Shown: one piece after another, positions 1 through 9,100 of the stretch
How positions within the stretch are numbered: position 1 is the first letter of the stretch
Layout of the letters: the number at the start of each line of letters is the position of its first letter
Assembly: GCA_030430875.1 (NCBI GenBank)
Contig: JAUIKI010000008.1
Location: 1-15,611, forward strand
DNA length: 15,611 nt
Origin: Gammaproteobacteria bacterium
GTDB taxonomy: Bacteria; Pseudomonadota; Gammaproteobacteria; Pseudomonadales; JAUIKI01
Direction of reading: 5' to 3'
Notes under the pieces: generated by a model
Databases searched by the model: none
Told to the model about the DNA's origin: nothing
The model's input: only the letters and a program-made list of their open reading frames with translations
Position numbers and translations under genes: made by a program

Positions 1-3000
1 CCAAAATGATCATATGTTCGTGTCTCAGCTGCATCATCAGAGTGATATTCAACCAAGGTTAAGCGATTTAACACATCATAAGTCAATTGAGTTTTCTGCC
101 CTTCTCGATTGGTGCTACTGATGACATTGCCTGCTTGGTCATACACCAAGGTCACGACTTTATCTTCGGGTTGTTCAATCAATGGATCAATGATTTTGAT
201 TTGTCGTCCTAAATCGTCATACACAAATTCAGTGACTTGGCCTTTGGCATCGGTCAATTTGATTAAGTTGCCCGTGAGATCATAGTCATGCTGGGTTTCA
301 CCATCGATGGCATTAATGGTTTTAGTCACCCGACCCAATTCATCATACGTTTGAAACAGGGTTGCGCCTTCTTGGTTGGTTGGCTGCACGCCAGCAACAG
401 CATTGGCATCTTTAACGTGGGTTTGATTGCCCGCTGCATCATATTGAAAGTGCGTTTCTCGACCCATGGGTGAGATGATTTTCTTTAATTGGTCTAGTGG
501 ATCATATTCCATCACGGTTTCTCGGCCGTTTGGATCAATGGTTTTGATCAAACGCCCGGCCAAATCATAGACTTTTTCAAGACGATGGCCATTTTCATTG
601 ATGATGGCGGTTTGGCGGTTTTTTGGATCATATTCATAATGAATGCTGTGGCCATTGGCATCGGTTTGTTTGATGACATTGCCGGCAGCATCATAAATAA
701 AGGTGGTTTTGTTACCCAGCCCATCCGTTTCACTGATCAAGCGATCAGCCAAATCATATTCACGAGTGGTTTCCACGCGAATATCATAGGTGTCATCTTG
801 CTTTTTATAATGGGTTTTCACCATGCTGACTTTGCCATTGGCGTCATAAATTGTCTCACTGATATCGCCTTTGGGATTGGTGACTTTAATGGCGCGACCC
901 AGCTGGTCATACTCATAACTTGTGGTTAATTCAAGCATCGTGGGGTCAACTGCTGACTTTTGTCGATAGAATGTTTCGGTTTTTTTACGACCCAATTCAT
1001 CATAGGTGAAAGTGGTTCTCACACTGCCACCACTGGTCGCCCCCGTCACTTTCACTTCACCAACATTTAAGCCAACTTTGTCAGCGTAAGTCATTTCTGT
1101 GATGCGTTTGCGCTCTGGATTTTGCGGGTCAATGTATGCTACTTGTTGTTTGACGCCACCGTGCGAATAGTAAGTAACCGATTGTAATAACACATCTGGT
1201 TGACCATTGACCGTCGCTCGAATCTCCTTCATTTTGCCTTTGAATGCACCGGTTTTTTCGTCCGTGGTTTCGTAGTAAATCACGGTTTGCGTATTATTTT
1301 TCTTGTCAGTCACTTCGGTGATTTGATTGTAAATCCCATAGCTGTAATCAACTTTGTTACCCAGCGCATCTTCCTCACGGGTGACCTGTCCATCCGTGTC
1401 ACTGGCACAGCCATCAGTTGTTCGTGCTTCACAGTAGGAATATTTTGTGCTGTAACCCAAGGCATCAGTTTTGCTATAACGAAGTCCATCTTCATTGTTA
1501 TCAAACATCAAAATGCCACCGTCGGTTTCTAGCATTTTTAACAAGGCGCCGTTATCGTCATAATGATGTGCCCACACATCACCGCGTGGATTAGTCACTC
1601 GCGTGGTGCGTTTATACAAGTCATAATCCAACACCTCGGCTTCACCCAGTTGATTGGTATAATCAAATGCACGACCATTTTGATAGTAACGAAATACAGT
1701 AGTGACTTTTTTGCCATCACGCACTTCTGGCTTAATGATATCTTTTAATTTTCCATTGGCGTCATAGGCATAGTTCATCGCTTCATTGAGCGGATTTGTC
1801 ATGCTAATCAGCTGACCTTGATTATTATAATCATAACTCCAGCTACGCCCCGTCCAGTCATTGACTGCAGTTATGCGCCCTTCGTTATTGTAATCAAAGG
1901 TGAGACCATCTCGACCGGGAATGTTTAAGTTGTCTTTGATTTGAGACAGTTGATTTTCATTGTTGTAAGTAAAACTCAAGGTATTACCATACGGATCTTC
2001 AATGCGGATGAGTCGCGCTGTGTTGTCTGGAACTTTAAGATCACCCTGTTCTTCAAATACATAGTTCACACCATTTCGAAAAGCAATGGTGTGTTGACCT
2101 TGTTCAGGCACATTCATTTTTAATTCATCGAAATAGCCTGATCTATTGGTCACTTCCCATGTTTCGTTTAGATCGTCGACCAAGAAATTTATCTCACCGC
2201 CTCGTTCATTCACATAGGTAATGGATGAGGTTTTATTGTTTTCATTTTCAGGTGCATCTTCAATTTTTTTCAGCGCATATTCACCTGCATCATTGGAAAA
2301 TAAACGCATGTTGTAAGAATGAGTCCAACCCTCACTTAGAGGGATGCCATCTGGCGTTGCTGTTTTTGATTGTGCCGAATTATAGGTTCGTGTAAAAGTA
2401 TAATTCAATCCTCGCCCACTGATTTGTACATCATTTTCATCATGATACATGTTACCTGAAACAGTATTAACAGGATCAATGGTTGACAAGCCAATGACAG
2501 GATCATTAAACGTGTATGCATCAAGAAAACTATAACCTTCATTAATCGTATTTAAGTTATCTTCAGCAAAAGGCCCAATAGAATCCAAGTTCATGGAATA
2601 CCCTGATCCCAAATCAAGATCTAACCCATAGCCACCACCCGCTGAAATGGAGCCATGTGAAATTTGATACGATGATGCTTTCAGCTTATTGGTATTTTTT
2701 TCAAACGTATTGACTATATAAACCGCAAAGTCATAGCCATCACTCACGGTGCGTCGACTGGGTATCACCACCTCACCCCAAACATTGCTCGGAGCCAAAT
2801 ATAAACCGTTACGAATTCCAGCGACAGTAGAACTATGTTGATAATCAGCTGGAAGATCTTCTAGGCGATAATATTGTTGATAATATTTGAATCCTTGATT
2901 AATTTCTTGATAAATCGCCGTGCTCTTATCAAAGTAGGCAAACAACGACCAACCCCACAACAATTCAATACCTTGTTGATAGCGTTGAGCCAATGCATTC

Positions 3001-5339
3001 ATCGCACCATTCACCGTGCCTTGATACGGATTACCAATACACAACACAACAGGATTGATGTTTAAATTGCCTTTGCCTTGATTGATTAAGACTTTTAATT
3101 GGTCACGATAATTCACAATACAAGCGACAAAATCATCCATAATATTCGGCTGATCTTTAACAGCAGAACTCCAAACCGCTCTTGCACGACGAAACGGAAT
3201 CGTAGACGAACTGATCGGACTCATGAAAGTAGCAAATTTTTTGTTATAGTTATTATTAGGCACACGATAGGTGTTGGGTTGCGTTTGAAACACATCACCC
3301 CATTGTTTGTGCGTTGTAAATGGAAATGGTGGTTTGGTTTTTACAAAGCCAGTCTTCGTATAAAAATCGTGGAAGGTATCAATGTTTTGATTTTTAGTGG
3401 GCTTTAACAATTGAGCGCCGTCTTTCAATGCCATTTGGATACCACGCACGGTTGAAATGGCGTCATACCCAGTAATTTGTTGCCAAATCTCATGCTCAAG
3501 TGATGACATCATGTGCCCAACCAAGCGAAAGTTTTCATTTGCATAGCTTGCCGGCTGATCATCTTCCCACATGCCATTAAATTTTTGGCCTTTCATGTCA
3601 ATCAGCAACCCACCGGGCTGAACCGAAAAAGCCGTGTGATCAAGATACTCAACTTCATCAATTGAACTGACCACACCAACAAATCCTTCGATGGGTGAAA
3701 TCACATGATTAATACTATCTAAGCGCTCAATACCTTCACGAAATTGCGCATAATACAAATGCATTGCAGTGTGTAACAATCCAACTGTCAACGCATCACT
3801 GGCTTCTTTATGCTCCATTAATTTCTTTTCATTGTTATCAATCACACCATTGTTGTTTTCGTCAACATATGGCACATCGTCTTGATCATTAATGATGTTG
3901 TAGGTTAAATTCGCTTCTAACAATTTGGCTGCAGCACGATGCACTTGCGACCAATTTGAGGTGTGGCCACCAACGCCCACAAGAAAATGTCCACCGACTA
4001 TCTGATTAGGGTAACTTGCTTTGATTTTATTATCAGGGTCATTTTGATTATATCCAGGCGCACCATCCAAAGTCAGATCCATGATGAAAGCGTCTAGCCA
4101 TTTAAGCTTGCCATTATTAATTTGTTTACTGGCAACTACTTCGCCATCAAGCAAGAACTGAGCTGTCACACAGCTGTTTCCACAGACATCAAAAATCAGT
4201 GTTAATCGTTTGGTCGCTAGTTCTGCTAACCGAAATGTTTGATTTGAAAATAAAATCACACTGTTATCAGGTAAAACTTTCACTGCACCATCAATTTGTT
4301 CCCATTTTTGTTTTGCCACATTAATGGATACATATTTTGTCCACTTTTTGTTAGCTTGTGCATCATACTGATCAACCGTTGCAAAATGTTTGATTTCACT
4401 GATCACTTCATACGGCAATGAGGCTGGTAACACTTGTCGCTCTTCTTTGATAATTTCACCGGAATCTGCTACGTCTTCTAGGCTTTTTCCTGGGTAATTT
4501 TCTTGCAAGTAAGCTAATACTTGTTCTTCATAAATTTCTAGTGGATTTTTATCTTTGAATGCAGGATCATCATTTTTCATTGCTTTGTAGTAACTGTCAT
4601 AATCAAACTGCACGACATTATAGACATCAATATCTTGACCATGATAGCTGCGCAATTTAAATGACGGATCGAGACTGATCCAATGGCAATTATTATCTTG
4701 TTGATCACAATTATTAACTGTATCTTTTCCAGCGCCACGATAGTTGTGATACGGAATTAAAATATCCACCCAGGTGTGTTCAAAAGTTACATAGATTTTT
4801 CCACCGTCAACTTCTGTGCCAATATTTTGAATACCTTGTGTCTGCATCAAGGCAATCGCCAAATCCAAATTTTTAATTTTCAACCAATTGAGTAAATCTT
4901 CACTGTTCACTTTGATGTCAGCCACTGCATAGCGCGCTGGAATGCCTTGTGATCGATACATGGCAATCAAGGCAGACGCTAAGTCTACATCATTGCCACG
5001 TAGACCTAGAAAACTGTTCACAGAACCACTTTGTGAGCCATGATATAGTGAATACTCAGCATGATTTCTCAGATATTCATAAATTTTGACGGGAGTTGCT
5101 AATTCGGCTGCTTTTTCTTTCAATGGTTTCGCAATGTCGCCACTAAACTGTATTTCAGGGGTTTCAAGCAGGTAGTCATTCGCGCTGGCAACATGAGAAA
5201 ATACTAGCAGTAATATTGATAAAACTAAAAACCAACTCAGTTTTTTTATTGTAGATTGTTCTACAATTTTTTTAGTTGATTTTGCATGCATAAATGAGTT
5301 AATTGATTTCATGATTGTATAATCCATTTCGTCTACCAT
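1..5339 (-). CDS. Exported RHS/YD-repeat protein with transglutaminase-like N-terminal domain (C-terminus beyond window)
   Basis: The minus frame is open from 5339 to the left edge, giving at least 1779 residues; the C-terminus, where RHS proteins often carry a variable toxin, is not visible. A long N-terminal region with hydrophobic segment WFLVLSILLLVF and a likely cut after HVASA (residue ~53) indicates export. Residues ~80-230 resemble a transglutaminase-like fold: GNDVDLASALIAMYRSQGIP (115-134), His188 in EHTW and Asp224 in LDPSFK. Asp117 sits where the catalytic Cys would be, so activity is doubtful. Residues ~240-940 match nothing I recognise, apart from a perfect EF-hand-type loop (DENNNGVIDNNE, near residue 490). 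A DUF6531-like segment (DPVNTVSGNMYH, GLNYTFTRTYNS) lies at ~950-1010, and YD repeats (for example TYDELGRVTK, EYDPLDQLKK) fill ~1110 onward. An in-frame TAA at 5346-5348 bounds the start. ATGs at 5339, 5327 and 5312 all have weak ribosome binding sites; the longest is given. The gene begins 32 bases after its upstream neighbour, so it is probably co-transcribed. Confidence 0.93.
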   Translation of the reverse strand, partial: MVDEMDYTIMKSINSFMHAKSTKKIVEQSTIKKLSWFLVLSILLLVFSHVASANDYLLETPEIQFSGDIAKPLKEKAAELATPVKIYEYLRNHAEYSLYHGSQSGSVNSFLGLRGNDVDLASALIAMYRSQGIPARYAVADIKVNSEDLLNWLKIKNLDLAIALMQTQGIQNIGTEVDGGKIYVTFEHTWVDILIPYHNYRGAGKDTVNNCDQQDNNCHWISLDPSFKLRSYHGQDIDVYNVVQFDYDSYYKAMKNDDPAFKDKNPLEIYEEQVLAYLQENYPGKSLEDVADSGEIIKEERQVLPASLPYEVISEIKHFATVDQYDAQANKKWTKYVSINVAKQKWEQIDGAVKVLPDNSVILFSNQTFRLAELATKRLTLIFDVCGNSCVTAQFLLDGEVVASKQINNGKLKWLDAFIMDLTLDGAPGYNQNDPDNKIKASYPNQIVGGHFLVGVGGHTSNWSQVHRAAAKLLEANLTYNIINDQDDVPYVDENNNGVIDNNEKKLMEHKEASDALTVGLLHTAMHLYYAQFREGIERLDSINHVISPIEGFVGVVSSIDEVEYLDHTAFSVQPGGLLIDMKGQKFNGMWEDDQPASYANENFRLVGHMMSSLEHEIWQQITGYDAISTVRGIQMALKDGAQLLKPTKNQNIDTFHDFYTKTGFVKTKPPFPFTTHKQWGDVFQTQPNTYRVPNNNYNKKFATFMSPISSSTIPFRRARAVWSSAVKDQPNIMDDFVACIVNYRDQLKVLINQGKGNLNINPVVLCIGNPYQGTVNGAMNALAQRYQQGIELLWGWSLFAYFDKSTAIYQEINQGFKYYQQYYRLEDLPADYQHSSTVAGIRNGLYLAPSNVWGEVVIPSRRTVSDGYDFAVYIVNTFEKNTNKLKASSYQISHGSISAGGGYGLDLDLGSGYSMNLDSIGPFAEDNLNTINEGYSFLDAYTFNDPVIGLSTIDPVNTVSGNMYHDENDVQISGRGLNYTFTRTYNSAQSKTATPDGIPLSEGWTHSYNMRLFSNDAGEYALKKIEDAPENENNKTSSITYVNERGGEINFLVDDLNETWEVTNRSGYFDELKMNVPEQGQHTIAFRNGVNYVFEEQGDLKVPDNTARLIRIEDPYGNTLSFTYNNENQLSQIKDNLNIPGRDGLTFDYNNEGRITAVNDWTGRSWSYDYNNQGQLISMTNPLNEAMNYAYDANGKLKDIIKPEVRDGKKVTTVFRYYQNGRAFDYTNQLGEAEVLDYDLYKRTTRVTNPRGDVWAHHYDDNGALLKMLETDGGILMFDNNEDGLRYSKTDALGYSTKYSYCEARTTDGCASDTDGQVTREEDALGNKVDYSYGIYNQITEVTDKKNNTQTVIYYETTDEKTGAFKGKMKEIRATVNGQPDVLLQSVTYYSHGGVKQQVAYIDPQNPERKRITEMTYADKVGLNVGEVKVTGATSGGSVRTTFTYDELGRKKTETFYRQKSAVDPTMLELTTSYEYDQLGRAIKVTNPKGDISETIYDANGKVSMVKTHYKKQDDTYDIRVETTREYDLADRLISETDGLGNKTTFIYDAAGNVIKQTDANGHSIHYEYDPKNRQTAIINENGHRLEKVYDLAGRLIKTIDPNGRETVMEYDPLDQLKKIISPMGRETHFQYDAAGNQTHVKDANAVAGVQPTNQEGATLFQTYDELGRVTKTINAIDGETQHDYDLTGNLIKLTDAKGQVTEFVYDDLGRQIKIIDPLIEQPEDKVVTLVYDQAGNVISSTNREGQKTQLTYDVLNRLTLVEYHSDDAAETRTYDHF

Positions 5340-5371
5340 AGAAGATTAATTTAATTGAAATAAAAGATAAT

Positions 5372-6007
5372 TTACTGATCCAACTCAGTCACCGTCATCA
5401 AACTTGGCGCAATATGCTCTGGTGACACAGGATCAAGGGGTTTAAGTTGATAGGTTTCCACTAAGTCTTTTAATGCTAGCAATTGCTTAATTCCATCAGG
5501 CTCCTTCAATGCAGCATCAACAGAATTTTCTAATGTTGAGAGTTTTTCATTCATTTGTGACAGCAAATGCCGTTTTTTGGGAGAAAACAGCTCATTAGGC
5601 ACTTCGTTAATAATGCTGCGCACCGATTTAAGCGCGACAATTTTAATTTTAATGGCATCACGTGCATTTTCTTGCTGGCTCGACTGATTGGTCGGCGAAC
5701 TAATAGGATTATTTTTCTGCAATAATACAAGATCTTTGGGTTGATGCACTCGCATTGCCAATGAAAGGTAGGTTGTCATCGCTGTGTTTAATTCATCGAG
5801 TGCTGTCGACAAAACCTCAACCTGCGCATCAGTTCGAGAACGCTCACTCACACGAGCGTTGATAATTTTTCCACCCACTTGCTGAAGCTGCATTTTGGTT
5901 TGTGGCGACAAGGTAGGCTGTCGAAGATCTTCTAGATTATCGACCCCGCTTGCAGAAAAAGGTAATGAAAATCCTGCGAATAAAATAAGAAAACGATGTA
6001 ATGTCAT
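5372..6007 (-). CDS. Small exported helical protein of unknown function
   Basis: This 211-residue protein starts with a clear signal peptide (MTLHRFLILFAGFSLPFSAS, cut near residue 21) and has no lipobox Cys, so it is probably periplasmic or secreted. The mature part contains no Cys, is rich in Gln, Leu, Ser and Lys, and looks almost wholly helical. Two amphipathic, possibly coiled-coil stretches (about 35-90 and 115-180, including LLSQMNEKLSTLENSVDAAL) are separated by a Ser/Asn/Gln-rich linker near 100-112. I recognise no family. The start is well supported: GGGGAG at 6014-6019 lies six bases before the ATG. It sits between the giant mosaic protein (98 bases upstream) and the RHS gene (32 bases downstream), all on one strand. 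A role as adaptor, chaperone or stalk for one of those large exported neighbours is plausible, but this rests on position only. Confidence 0.88.
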   Translation of the reverse strand: MTLHRFLILFAGFSLPFSASGVDNLEDLRQPTLSPQTKMQLQQVGGKIINARVSERSRTDAQVEVLSTALDELNTAMTTYLSLAMRVHQPKDLVLLQKNNPISSPTNQSSQQENARDAIKIKIVALKSVRSIINEVPNELFSPKKRHLLSQMNEKLSTLENSVDAALKEPDGIKQLLALKDLVETYQLKPLDPVSPEHIAPSLMTVTELDQ

Positions 6008-6013
6008 GTCAAA

Positions 6014-6019
6014 CTCCCC
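6014..6019 (-). promoter_or_regulatory. Strong Shine-Dalgarno site of the small exported protein
   Basis: On the minus strand GGGGAG is followed by six bases (TTTGAC) and the ATG at 6007. It is the strongest ribosome binding site among the three minus-strand genes of the cluster and fixes the start of the 211-residue protein. Confidence 0.7.
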
Positions 6020-6046
6020 ACTGTTTTGATCTAAATTATTTAATAA

Positions 6047-6115
6047 TTTCCCATGGCGCAGGCATTGGATTACCTATCACGTGTTTTTTTGTGGTGTAGC
6101 ACAAGTCATGGGAAA
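6047..6115 (-). promoter_or_regulatory. Inverted repeat at the 3' end of the giant gene (possible attenuator or processing hairpin)
   Basis: TTTCCCATG at 6047-6055 and CATGGGAAA at 6107-6115 form a perfect 9-base inverted repeat with a 51-base spacer. The right arm overlaps the TGA stop (6106-6108) of the giant gene. Within the spacer a smaller hairpin is possible (minus strand TTGTG, six bases, CACAA, then an A-run). On the minus transcript the outer stem is followed by the AU-rich stretch ATTATTAAATAATTTAG rather than a clean U-run. It may be a weak terminator, an RNA-stabilising or a cleavage structure between the first and second genes of the putative operon. The repeat is seen directly; the role is inferred. 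Confidence 0.45.
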
Positions 6116-9100
6116 GAGTTTTGGTCTACTGGATTCGTGTTGTGAAAATATTCTTCAAAATTACTGAAGCCATCGCCATCCAAATCAGTCTGTGCATCTG
6201 TGTCGTCATTTAATGGATTAAGACGATGCTTTAACTCCCAATGATCGTCCATGCCATCGTTGTCACTGTCATACTGATCACGTGACAGTGGCAGCATATG
6301 CCAGTTTTCACCCATTGCATTTTCAATCTTTTGAGGATTAACCTTACCATTCATTAGATAAAGCTTGGCTTGGCCATTTTCATCATAAGCAATCAAGTCA
6401 TATTTAACATCCCCATCAAAACGACCCACACGCACATTGGGATAGCTATAGAATCCAAAGTGATCTTTGTAACTTATATATTTGGTGCCATTGAAATGAT
6501 ACGCTCTAGCACTCCCATCATAACTCATGACTAAATCAAATCTACCATCACCATTGGTATCACCCGATGCCATGATATCTTCACTCTCCCAGTAACTACG
6601 GGTAACTGCTTTTTGCTGATCAGTGATATTAAAGCCATTCATTAACCAAACATGAATATCAGAATACTTACTCTTATCCCAATTCCAACCAAGAAAGGGG
6701 GTGAAATCTCGCCAGAAAATATCGGCTTTGCCATCATGATTTGCATCACCCACAGCACCAGGCGCCCAAGCTTCTGGCAAATCATTCGCAATCACTTGTT
6801 GTTGTTTAACAGCAAAGCCGTCCATTAATATCAATGTGGCATTTTTAGCAGAAAGATCATACAGCACGATATCTGCTCGACCATCCGCATCCGTGTCTCC
6901 CGCACCGACAACCGATGTAGTTGCTGAGAGGTTATTTACTATTTCTTGCTCATCTTTAATGGAAAACCCATCCATCAATGTCAGCTTCATGGTACCTGCA
7001 GTCAAATCATGCCAGAGCAAATCTGCTTTATTATCGTTATCAAAATCGGCAATACTAACTAACAGCCAATTTGACGAAAACGTCCCAATAATTTGTTTTT
7101 CCAACACATCAAAGCCATTCATCATCCAGATTTCAACCTCACCGGTATCTTGATTTTGCCACACAATATCAGTGATACCATCGCCATTGAAATCACGGTA
7201 TGACTCAAGGATTGGATAAGATTGCGGGTCATTAGGGTCAGTATCCCAACAATATTCTTCAAAGTTTGTGTAGCCATCATTATCTAGATCCAGATCATTA
7301 TCATCCCAAGATAATGGATTTAATCCATGCTGCACTTCCCAAGCATCTGACATGTAATCGTCATCAGTCATGGCATCATGTGGGTAGGTATCATAGAGAT
7401 ATTCATCCAAATTAATCAGTCCATCATCGTCTAAATCTTGATTGGCATCTGATGGATCATTTGGGTTTAACTCATGTATTGTTTCCCACACATCAGGCAT
7501 ACCATCGTTGTCCGTATCTTGTGCACCTACAATCCAACCGCTGTGAAAAACCCCACTATCTATCGTCCAGACTTTATATAAGTCGGTATCGCCATAGCGC
7601 CATAATAAATTGGCATGACTATCGTCATTAAAATCACCCTGCGCAATGATTTTCCATAAATTTTTCTGATTTGGAATTAACAATGATGGCTTCTTAGGAA
7701 GAAGATCTTCAAGAAAGCGTAATGAAATTTTATTGGGGGGATTTTGCTTATAAATCTCTTGCGAAATTGGCATTAAATCACGATCACCATCGCCATCAAA
7801 ATCACCATCAAAAACCGACACCACATAATTCCACTGTTTAAAAATACCAATGGGTGCGAATTCTAATATTTCTTGATAATCGAAGCCACTCATAATCCAT
7901 AAATGTACTTCTGAGATTATGGTTTCACCTTCCATTTCATTCCATCGAATATCCGCTTTGTTATCATTATTAAAATCAACAACACTGCCAACTCTCCACT
8001 TGAGGTTGACGTTGGCAGCAATCTCTTGCTGTTCTTTGACGGTAAGACCATTCATTAACGCGACAGTGACAGTGCCGACTTGTTGGTCATGCCAAACAAT
8101 ATCCACTTTTGAATCACCATCAATGTCACCCACACCACCAACCACGGCTTGCACGGATGGTTTTGTTAACAGTTTTTCTTGGGTTTTCGTGAAAATATCC
8201 ATGATCCACAGTGTGAATTCATTGCTGTTTTCATCGCGCCAAATAATGTCGGCTTTTTTATCGCCATTAAAGTCACCGACGCCTGCAATGCGCCACGTGT
8301 TAGGTATGCTAAGCTCTTGTTGCTCTTTGATGGTCACGCCATCCATCAACCAAAGATGAGTCTTACCTGTTTCAGCGTCATACCACAGCGCATCTGATTT
8401 TCCGTCCGCGTCAAAATCGTTCATCAACCCATTGGGAAATGAGTTTGGATCCAGCGGATCAGTGCCTGCTAAGTATTCTTCTAAATTAGTAAAGCCATCT
8501 CCATCAGTATCAATGTCTGCATCACTCGGATCGAACGGATTAAAGCCATATTGTTCTTCCCACACATCGGGCATGCCATCGTTATCATCATCCAGATCTT
8601 CGTTATCACCAATCCCATCATTATCGTTGTCATTATCTTCGTCAGGATTTAAGGGGAAAAGATCTTCAGAATCAATCACACCATCGCCGTCCGTATCCGG
8701 ATCAAGTGGGTCGGTACCGTTTTGATATTCAACAAAGTTAACCCAATTATCATTATCCGGATCTTCATCGGCATTGGGCCACAGTGCATTTAATCCATAT
8801 TGAATTTCCCAACCATCCGGCATGGCATCACCATCGGTATCCCACAAACTTGGGTTGGTTTTGGCAGAAAATTCATCTAAATTATTCAGCTCATCTGCAT
8901 CGATATCTAAAACAGCATCACTTGGATCCATTAAGTTCAACCCGACACTCAACTCCCAGGTATCAGGCAATGTGTCGTTATCATCATCAAGATCAATATG
9001 ATTACTGATTCCATCATTATCTGTATCGAACCATTGAGCAGGATCATTAGCAAAGACATCGGCATTATCACCAATCAAATCACCATCCGTATCTAATGAT

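Noticed and set aside
585..1532. Plus-strand open frames of 110-114 codons opposite the YD repeats
   Set aside because: They are repetitive antisense shadows of the YD-repeat codons, with recurrent hydrophobic patterns arising from the repeat period.
27..5200. CRISPR-like periodicity in the RHS gene
   Set aside because: The periodicity is the ~20-residue coding repeat of YD proteins; repeat copies diverge and remain in frame, with no constant repeat plus unique spacers.
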